The notes beneath the pieces are model-generated. The model saw only the letters and a list, made by a program, of their open reading frames with translations. It was not told where the DNA came from and did no database searches. A stretch of 12,770 bases of DNA from an uncultured Halieaceae bacterium (GTDB lineage: Bacteria > Pseudomonadota > Gammaproteobacteria > Pseudomonadales > Halieaceae), in NCBI GenBank assembly GCA_938074135.1, contig CALJFL010000093.1:1-12770 (forward strand), in the 5' to 3' direction. Below are positions 7,639 to 12,770 of this stretch, piece after piece. The translations under genes were made by a program, and so were the position numbers. Within the stretch, counting starts at the first letter, position 1. Every line of letters begins with the position of its first letter.

Positions 7639-7715
<77 letters not shown>

Positions 7716-7720
7716 ATAAC

Positions 7721-7750
7721 GTGTCACTTGCTCCAATTAAAAAGTGATAC
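7721..7750 (+). other. hairpin between tRNA-fMet and the operon terminator
   Basis: The arms at 7721-7729 and 7742-7750 form a nine-pair stem with one G.U pair and a 12-base loop. It starts five bases after the tRNA CCA end and finishes one base before the terminator stem. It could help 3' processing of the tRNA precursor or influence termination. That role is inference. Confidence 0.45.
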
Positions 7751-7751
7751 G

Positions 7752-7787
7752 ACGAAAAAGCCCCTTTTTAGGGGCTTTTTCGTTTTT
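7752..7787 (+). terminator. intrinsic terminator / attenuator between tRNA-fMet and rimP
   Basis: A perfect 13-pair stem (7752-7764 with 7771-7783) with the loop TTTTTA ends in a five-T run (7783-7787). It lies between tRNA-fMet and rimP with no new promoter visible before rimP. Read-through must therefore occur for the downstream genes, making this a partial terminator or attenuator. In E. coli this region is also a site of operon control, and NusA itself affects its operon. Confidence 0.85.
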
Positions 7788-7827
7788 GAGTGAATGGCGA
7801 TGGGCAGTTGACGTTAGCGGAGTGCAT

Positions 7828-8283
7828 TTGGCCAGCAAAGAGCAACAGATAGAGCAGTTGCTACAGCCCACCGTCGAGGCGATGGGCTTTGATCTGTGGG
7901 GCGTCGAGTACATGTCGCAGGGTCGGCACAGCGTATTGCGCGTCTATATTGATGCCGAACAGGGCATTAACGTGGACGATTGTGCGGCGGTCAGCCACCA
8001 GGCGGGTAGCGTGCTGGACGTGGAGGAGCCAATCAGCGGTGAGTACACCCTTGAGGTTTCTTCGCCTGGCATGGACCGGTTGCTGTTTAAGCTGGAGCAG
8101 TATCCACAGTACGCGAACGAAGTTATTGAGTTGCGCTTGCGCAGTCCCTTCGAGGGACGACGCAAGTTCAAGGGAATTTTAAAAGGCATAGAGGGTGAGG
8201 ATATTGTGGTGCAGGTTGATGACCATGAATACCTCCTACCTCACAGCGCGGTTGATAAGGCGCGTATCGAACCCCGTATTTAA
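7828..8283 (+). CDS. rimP: ribosome maturation factor RimP
   Basis: RimP binds the free 30S subunit and helps assembly of the S12-containing region during 16S rRNA maturation. From TTG 7828 the protein has 151 residues, against 150 in E. coli, with the same domain order. The N-terminal alpha/beta domain contains GFDLWGVEY (20-28), [16 protein letters not shown] (37-52), [14 protein letters not shown] (56-69) and the hallmark [13 protein letters not shown] (75-87). A C-terminal Sm-like barrel follows. TTG is chosen because GCGGAG (7817-7822) is five bases upstream and the N-terminus then fits the family. GTG 7822 overlaps that site. A GTG at 7744 would begin before the terminator hairpin and adds unrelated residues. 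Downstream, nusA follows after 26 bases. Confidence 0.95.
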   Translation: MASKEQQIEQLLQPTVEAMGFDLWGVEYMSQGRHSVLRVYIDAEQGINVDDCAAVSHQAGSVLDVEEPISGEYTLEVSSPGMDRLLFKLEQYPQYANEVIELRLRSPFEGRRKFKGILKGIEGEDIVVQVDDHEYLLPHSAVDKARIEPRI

Positions 8284-8309
8284 CGGGTGTACAACAGGCG
8301 AGGCTTGAG

Positions 8310-9803
8310 ATGACAAAAGAAATTCTGTTGGTAGCAGAAGCGGTATCGAACGAGAAAGGTGTGTCCGAGGACATTATTTTCGAGGCGATAGAGCTGGCGC
8401 TGGCGACGGCCACCAAGAAGCGTTACGACGAGGACGCTGACATTGAGGTGACCATCGATCGTGAAACCGGTGACTACGTAACCGTGCGTCGTTGGCTGGT
8501 GGTTCCGGATGACGAAATGGCATTGCTGGGGACCCAGTTCACTACTGAAGAAGCGATCGAGGTAAATCCAGATCTCAAGCCGGGTGATATCCACCAGGAA
8601 ACTGTCGACAACGTTGGCTTTGGCCGTATCGCCGCGCAGACCGCCAAGCAGGTTATTGTGCAGCGTGTGCGTGATGCCGAGCGAGCACAGGTGGTTGAGA
8701 AGTATGCCGATCGTGTTGGCGAGTTGATTGCCGGCACAGTCAAGAAAGTTACCCGTGACAATGTCATTGTTGATCTCGGTAATAATGCCGAGGGCCTGCT
8801 GCCCCGTGAGCAACTGGTCGGACGCGAAACCTTCCGGGTCAATGACCGGGTGCGAGCGATACTCACTGAAATTAGTGAGGAAACTCGCGGCCCGCAGTTG
8901 ATCCTCAGCCGCGCATGCCCCGAGATGTTGATTGAGCTGTTCAAGATTGAAGTGCCCGAGATCGCCGAGGAAGTCATTCAGATTCGCAGCGCTGCCCGTG
9001 ATCCGGGCTCGCGAGCCAAGATTGCAGTGAAGACCAACGATCAACGGATTGACCCTGTCGGTGCCTGTGTCGGTATGCGCGGTTCGCGAGTGCAGGCCGT
9101 GTCCAACGAGCTCGACAACGAGCGTGTGGATATCATCTTGTGGGACGACAACCCGGCACAACTGGTGATTAATGCCATGTCACCGGCCGAGGTAGAGTCT
9201 ATCGTGGTAGACGAAGACAGCGGCACGATGGATGTCGCCGTGTCTGAAGAGAACCTCGCCCAGGCGATTGGCCGTTCCGGACAGAATGTGCGGCTCGCCA
9301 GCCAGCTCACCAACTGGACGATCAACGTGATGAGCAACGAAGAGGCTGCTGAAAAGCATGAGGCCGAAGCGGGGCAGGTGATCCAGACGTTCTGTGAGCA
9401 ACTGGACATTGACGAAGATGTTGCCGATATCCTGGTGGAAGAGGGTTTCAGCACCCTGGAAGAGGTGGCCTATGTGCCCCTGGAAGAGATGACGGCCATT
9501 GAGGGCTTCGACGAGGAAATCGCCGAAGAGCTGCGCGCCAGGGCCAAGGACGCATTGCTGACCCAGGCAATTGCTTCGGAAGAGCAGCTGGGCGCCAACG
9601 AGCCGGCCGAAGACCTTCTTACGATGGACGGTATGGACCGTCACCTGGCCTTCATCCTGGCCAGCAAGGAAATCGTCACGATGGAAGACCTCGCCGAGCA
9701 GGGCGTGGACGACCTGATGGATATTGAAGATATGACAGTAGAGCGTGCGGGCGAATTGATTATGACCGCGCGTGCACCCTGGTTTGCTGAGGAAGTCGAA
9801 TAA
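8310..9803 (+). CDS. nusA: transcription termination/antitermination factor NusA
   Basis: NusA binds RNA polymerase, modulates pausing, intrinsic and Rho-dependent termination, and takes part in rRNA antitermination. The 497 residues (E. coli 495) carry all domains. These are the RNAP-binding N-terminal domain (1-~130), S1 domain (~136-200, [21 protein letters not shown]), KH1 (~202-277, with GMRGSR at 255-260) and KH2 (~278-345, with [15 protein letters not shown] at 319-333). Two acidic repeats follow (about 365-425 and 435-490) with the repeated pattern [10 protein letters not shown] / [14 protein letters not shown]. The acidic repeats are typical of gammaproteobacteria; they contact the RNAP alpha CTD and inhibit RNA binding in E. 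coli. The purine-rich AGGCGAGG just upstream supports ATG 8310. It is the third gene of the metY operon. Confidence 0.98.
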   Translation: MTKEILLVAEAVSNEKGVSEDIIFEAIELALATATKKRYDEDADIEVTIDRETGDYVTVRRWLVVPDDEMALLGTQFTTEEAIEVNPDLKPGDIHQETVDNVGFGRIAAQTAKQVIVQRVRDAERAQVVEKYADRVGELIAGTVKKVTRDNVIVDLGNNAEGLLPREQLVGRETFRVNDRVRAILTEISEETRGPQLILSRACPEMLIELFKIEVPEIAEEVIQIRSAARDPGSRAKIAVKTNDQRIDPVGACVGMRGSRVQAVSNELDNERVDIILWDDNPAQLVINAMSPAEVESIVVDEDSGTMDVAVSEENLAQAIGRSGQNVRLASQLTNWTINVMSNEEAAEKHEAEAGQVIQTFCEQLDIDEDVADILVEEGFSTLEEVAYVPLEEMTAIEGFDEEIAEELRARAKDALLTQAIASEEQLGANEPAEDLLTMDGMDRHLAFILASKEIVTMEDLAEQGVDDLMDIEDMTVERAGELIMTARAPWFAEEVE

Positions 9804-9863
9804 GTCGGCTCGTGATTACTACAGTAGTAACGGTAAGCAAACAGGGTTTATAGGAGAGAACGA

Positions 9864-12506
9864 ATGTCGCAGGTGACAGTACAGCAACTCGCAGCCACAG
9901 TGGGCGCCTCGGTCGATCGTCTGTTGGCACAGATGAAAGAAGCCGGGTTGCCGCACTCTGCTGCGGAAGAGGCTGTATCAGAGGAAGACAAGCAGGCTCT
10001 GCTTACATTCCTCAAGCGCAGCCACGGCGAGCCGACAGCGGCTCCTAAGCGCATAACGCTAAAGCGCAAGACCATCAGTACGCTACGTACTGGTGGCTCC
10101 CAGGGTAAGAAGACCGTTAATGTAGAAGTGCGCAAGAAGCGCACCTATGTCAAACGCGATGCTGACGAGCTCGCCGCCGCTGCTGAGGCAGAGGAGGAGA
10201 ACCTCGATGAACAGCTCGACGTCACTGAAGAAGTAGAGGCAGAGGCGGCCGCTGCTGCGGAGGCCGAGGCGCCGGCTGTAGAAGAGCCAGTAGCTGAACC
10301 CGAGGAAGAAACCGAAGAAGATTTGAAGAACCTCGATCCTGAGGTGCTGCGTCAGCGCGCTGCTGAACGCCGCAAGGCCAAGGAAGCGCAAGAGGCCGAG
10401 GCTCGCAAAGCCGCCGCCGAAGCGCGCAAGCTCGAAGAGGAGCGCAAGCAGGCGGCAGCCACTGCCTCTGCGGTTGTTGTTGAGAAAGAAGCCGAGACAG
10501 TGAAGCGGCCCAAGCGCCTGCACGAAGCACCTTCGGCCAACCGTGAAGCCGAGCGTCGTAAGCCGGGTCGTGGGAAACTGGATCGTAATGCGCCTGCAGG
10601 TCGCGGCAAGAAGCGCGGACACAACCTGTCCCTTTCTGACCTCGATGCTGCCGAGTCAGGACTCTCGCGACGTCGCGGTAGCCGCAAAAAGATCAAGGCT
10701 ACTCATGAGGAGCATTCCAAGCATGGCTTCGAAATGCCCACAGAAAGTATTGTCTATGACGTAGAAGTCGCCGACATGATTTCCGTTGGCGGCATGGCGC
10801 AGGCGATGTCGGTCAAGTCCGGAGAAGTTATCAAAGAGCTGATGAAGCTCGGTGTAATGGCCACGATTAACCAGATGATCGACCAGGATACCGCAGTACT
10901 GGTTATCGAGGAGTTGGGCCACAGGGCCGTGCCCGTCAGTGCTGATGCCCTCGAGGAAAACCTGGTAGAGACACTGTCGTTACAGGAGGGGACGCCAGAG
11001 CCACGGGCACCTGTTGTCACGGTAATGGGGCACGTTGACCACGGTAAGACGTCACTGCTCGACTTTATTCGTAAAAGCCACGTAGCCTCGGGTGAAGCCG
11101 GGGGTATTACTCAGCACATCGGCGCCTACCACGTAGAGACCGATCACGGCATGATTTCTTTCCTTGATACCCCGGGGCACGCGGCGTTTACCGCCATGCG
11201 TGCACGCGGTGCCAAGAGTACCGACATCGTTATTCTGGTGGTTGCTGCTGACGATGGCGTTATGCCGCAAACCGAAGAGGCTGTACAGCACGCCCGGGCT
11301 GCCGAAGTGCCGCTTATCGTTGCCATTAACAAGATGGACAAGGAAGGCGCTGACCCCGAGCGAGTAAAAAATGAGCTCTCTGCGAAAGAGGTCATACCGG
11401 AAGAGTGGGGCGGTGATACACAGTTTATCGGCGTTTCAGCCCTGACCGGTGATGGCGTAAACGAGTTGCTTGACGCGGTATTGCTACAGGCAGAACTGCT
11501 TGAACTTGAGGCTCCGCGCGATACTGCAGCCCAGGGTCTGGTGATCGAATCCCGACTGGATAAAGGGCGTGGACCGGTAGCCTCGGTGCTGGTGCAAAGC
11601 GGCACCCTGCGTAAAGGTGACATTGTACTTGCGGGCGTGGAGTTTGGTCGCGTGCGGGCCATGTTGGATGAGAACGGGCAGCCTATTGATGAAGCGGGCC
11701 CCAGCATTCCGGTGGAAATTCTCGGCCTTGGTGGTACGCCGGACGCAGGCGATCAGTTCGCTGCCGTTGAGAGTGAGCGCAAGGCGAGAGAGATCGCTGA
11801 TTTCCGCGCCGAAAAGACGCGCGACAACAAGCTTCAGCGGCAGCAGGCTGCCAAGCTGGACAATATGTTTGAGAGCATGACCGCCGGTGAGAAAAAGACA
11901 CTCAATCTGGTTGTCAAAGCCGACGTTCGTGGCTCACTGGAGGCCATCACCACCGCCCTGTTGGATTTGGGTAATGAAGAAGTTCAGGTCAATATCGTCT
12001 CCGGTGGTGTCGGCGGTATCGCCGAAACCGACGTGACGCTTGCAGTGACAACCGGCGCGGTAATCTTTGGCTTCAATGTTCGTGCCGACAATGCCGCTCG
12101 CCGCATGGTCGAGGATGAGGGCCTGGATATGCGTTATTACAACGTGATCTATGATCTCATTGATGACGTCAAGCAGGCGCTCACCGGTATGCTGGCACCT
12201 GAATTGCGCGAAGAAATCGTTGGTGTTGCCGAGGTGCGCGATGTGTTCCGCTCACCCAAGTTCGGCCAGATCGCTGGCTGTATGGTGACCGAAGGTACCG
12301 TGTATCGCTCCAAGCCTATCCGTGTGCTCCGAGACAATGTGGTCATCTACGAGGGCGAGCTGGAGTCATTGCGCCGCTTCAAGGACGATGCCAACGAGGT
12401 TCGTAATGGCACGGAGTGTGGTATCGGCGTCAAGAACTACACCGACGTAAAAGTGGGTGACCAGATCGAGGTTTATGAGGTCAAGGAGATCGCCCGCTCT
12501 TTGTAG
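9864..12506 (+). CDS. infB: translation initiation factor IF-2
   Basis: IF-2 is the GTPase that brings fMet-tRNA to the 30S P site and promotes subunit joining. The 880 residues (E. coli 890) show an N-terminal IF2N domain (1-~50), the conserved basic segment [11 protein letters not shown], and a long charged Ala/Glu/Lys/Arg-rich linker (about 95-280). A second IF2N-like region starts near 291. The G domain has GHVDHGKT (389-396), DTPGH (435-439), NKMD (489-492) and SAL (525-527). Then come the beta-barrel, the linking domain and the C-terminal fMet-tRNA-binding barrel. AGGAGAG at 9852-9858 supports ATG 9864. There is no in-frame ATG between codons 24 and 291, so any shorter IF2 forms like those of E. 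coli would need GTG starts, for example codons 161 or 213. rbfA begins 12 bases after the stop. Confidence 0.98.
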   Translation: MSQVTVQQLAATVGASVDRLLAQMKEAGLPHSAAEEAVSEEDKQALLTFLKRSHGEPTAAPKRITLKRKTISTLRTGGSQGKKTVNVEVRKKRTYVKRDADELAAAAEAEEENLDEQLDVTEEVEAEAAAAAEAEAPAVEEPVAEPEEETEEDLKNLDPEVLRQRAAERRKAKEAQEAEARKAAAEARKLEEERKQAAATASAVVVEKEAETVKRPKRLHEAPSANREAERRKPGRGKLDRNAPAGRGKKRGHNLSLSDLDAAESGLSRRRGSRKKIKATHEEHSKHGFEMPTESIVYDVEVADMISVGGMAQAMSVKSGEVIKELMKLGVMATINQMIDQDTAVLVIEELGHRAVPVSADALEENLVETLSLQEGTPEPRAPVVTVMGHVDHGKTSLLDFIRKSHVASGEAGGITQHIGAYHVETDHGMISFLDTPGHAAFTAMRARGAKSTDIVILVVAADDGVMPQTEEAVQHARAAEVPLIVAINKMDKEGADPERVKNELSAKEVIPEEWGGDTQFIGVSALTGDGVNELLDAVLLQAELLELEAPRDTAAQGLVIESRLDKGRGPVASVLVQSGTLRKGDIVLAGVEFGRVRAMLDENGQPIDEAGPSIPVEILGLGGTPDAGDQFAAVESERKAREIADFRAEKTRDNKLQRQQAAKLDNMFESMTAGEKKTLNLVVKADVRGSLEAITTALLDLGNEEVQVNIVSGGVGGIAETDVTLAVTTGAVIFGFNVRADNAARRMVEDEGLDMRYYNVIYDLIDDVKQALTGMLAPELREEIVGVAEVRDVFRSPKFGQIAGCMVTEGTVYRSKPIRVLRDNVVIYEGELESLRRFKDDANEVRNGTECGIGVKNYTDVKVGDQIEVYEVKEIARSL

Positions 12507-12518
12507 CGGCCGACCTCA

Positions 12519-12770
12519 ATGGGCAAGGAATACAGTCGCACGCAACGGGTTGCCGATTACCTGCAGCGAGAGCTTGCCGGTGTCATTCAGCACGAGGTGC
12601 GCGATCCACGCCTGGGCATGGTCAGTATTACCGGCGTTGAAGTGACCAAAGACCTGGCTTATGCCAAGGTGTTTTATACCTTGCTCGGTTGCGAATCCGA
12701 CCAGGACGCGGTTGATTCCACGGAAGTATTAAACAAGGCGGCGGGTTTTTTACGCACCCGTCTGTCAAAA
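12519..12770 (+). CDS. rbfA: ribosome-binding factor A RbfA (5' part)
   Basis: RbfA is a small KH-fold protein that binds the 30S precursor near the 5' end of 16S rRNA, aids maturation and is a cold-shock protein in E. coli. The window covers the first 84 codons, cut off by its end; E. coli RbfA has 133 residues. The start resembles the family throughout: MGKEYSRTQRVADYLQREL, then VRDPRLGMVSITGVEVT (about 28-44), then the DLAYAKVFYTLL strand (45-56) and the AGFLRTRLSK helix at the edge. ATG 12519 lies 12 bases after the infB stop, with only a weak AGCGG upstream, so coupling to infB translation is likely. The gene order infB-rbfA agrees with E. coli. Confidence 0.95.
   Translation, partial: MGKEYSRTQRVADYLQRELAGVIQHEVRDPRLGMVSITGVEVTKDLAYAKVFYTLLGCESDQDAVDSTEVLNKAAGFLRTRLSK

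Noticed and set aside
7744..7827. Upstream GTG start for rimP
   Set aside because: It would start translation before the terminator hairpin and add 28 residues absent from the family; TTG 7828 has a well-spaced ribosome binding site.
8280..9161. 293-codon minus-strand open frame opposite nusA
   Set aside because: It is a shadow of the nusA reading frame; nusA is certain and the antisense product resembles nothing known to me.
9816..9830. TTACTA/TAGTAA inverted repeat between nusA and infB
   Set aside because: It is a six-pair AT-rich stem without a T-run, too weak to call a terminator or operator.

Overview
The window is a conserved housekeeping block of a gammaproteobacterium with moderately high GC. 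The order is rlmE, ftsH, folP, glmM, tpiA, secG, tRNA-Leu(GAG), [one opposite-strand membrane-protein gene], tRNA-fMet, rimP, nusA, infB, rbfA. Protein sequences and lengths follow E. coli closely. The tpiA gene between glmM and secG is, from memory, the Pseudomonas-type arrangement rather than the E. coli one, so a Pseudomonadales/Cellvibrionales-like (possibly marine) lineage is a reasonable inference. It is not proven.

Layout. Positions 1-627 hold rlmE, followed by a 198-base spacer. Positions 826-4993 hold ftsH, folP and glmM, with start and stop codons touching or nearly touching, so this is an operon. After a 75-base gap with a possible weak promoter come tpiA (5069-5806) and secG (5866-6237). 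Fifteen bases later lies tRNA-Leu(GAG) (6253-6338), which ends in a strong, probably bidirectional terminator. A minus-strand DUF1295-type integral membrane protein gene (about 6427-7260, perhaps to 7310) fills the slot between the two tRNA genes, where E. coli carries argG. A good sigma70 promoter (7530-7558) then drives tRNA-fMet (7639-7715), a two-hairpin attenuator-like region, rimP, nusA, infB and the first 84 codons of rbfA, which runs off the window.

The genes serve core functions. They cover rRNA modification and ribosome maturation (rlmE, rimP, rbfA), membrane protein quality control and export (ftsH, secG), folate, cell-wall precursor and glycolytic metabolism (folP, glmM, tpiA), and translation initiation with transcription elongation control (tRNA-fMet, infB, nusA).

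No new defence, mobile or biosynthetic system is visible. The real oddities cluster around the tRNA genes. The 3' end of tRNA-Leu is repeated about 110 bases downstream, and the copy supplies the last codons of the DUF1295 gene. That gene has no ordinary start codon covering its first membrane segment, which suggests a one-base frameshift or a rare start. The initiator tRNA has a U1.U72 mismatch instead of the usual C1.A72. Two strong hairpins separate tRNA-fMet from rimP.
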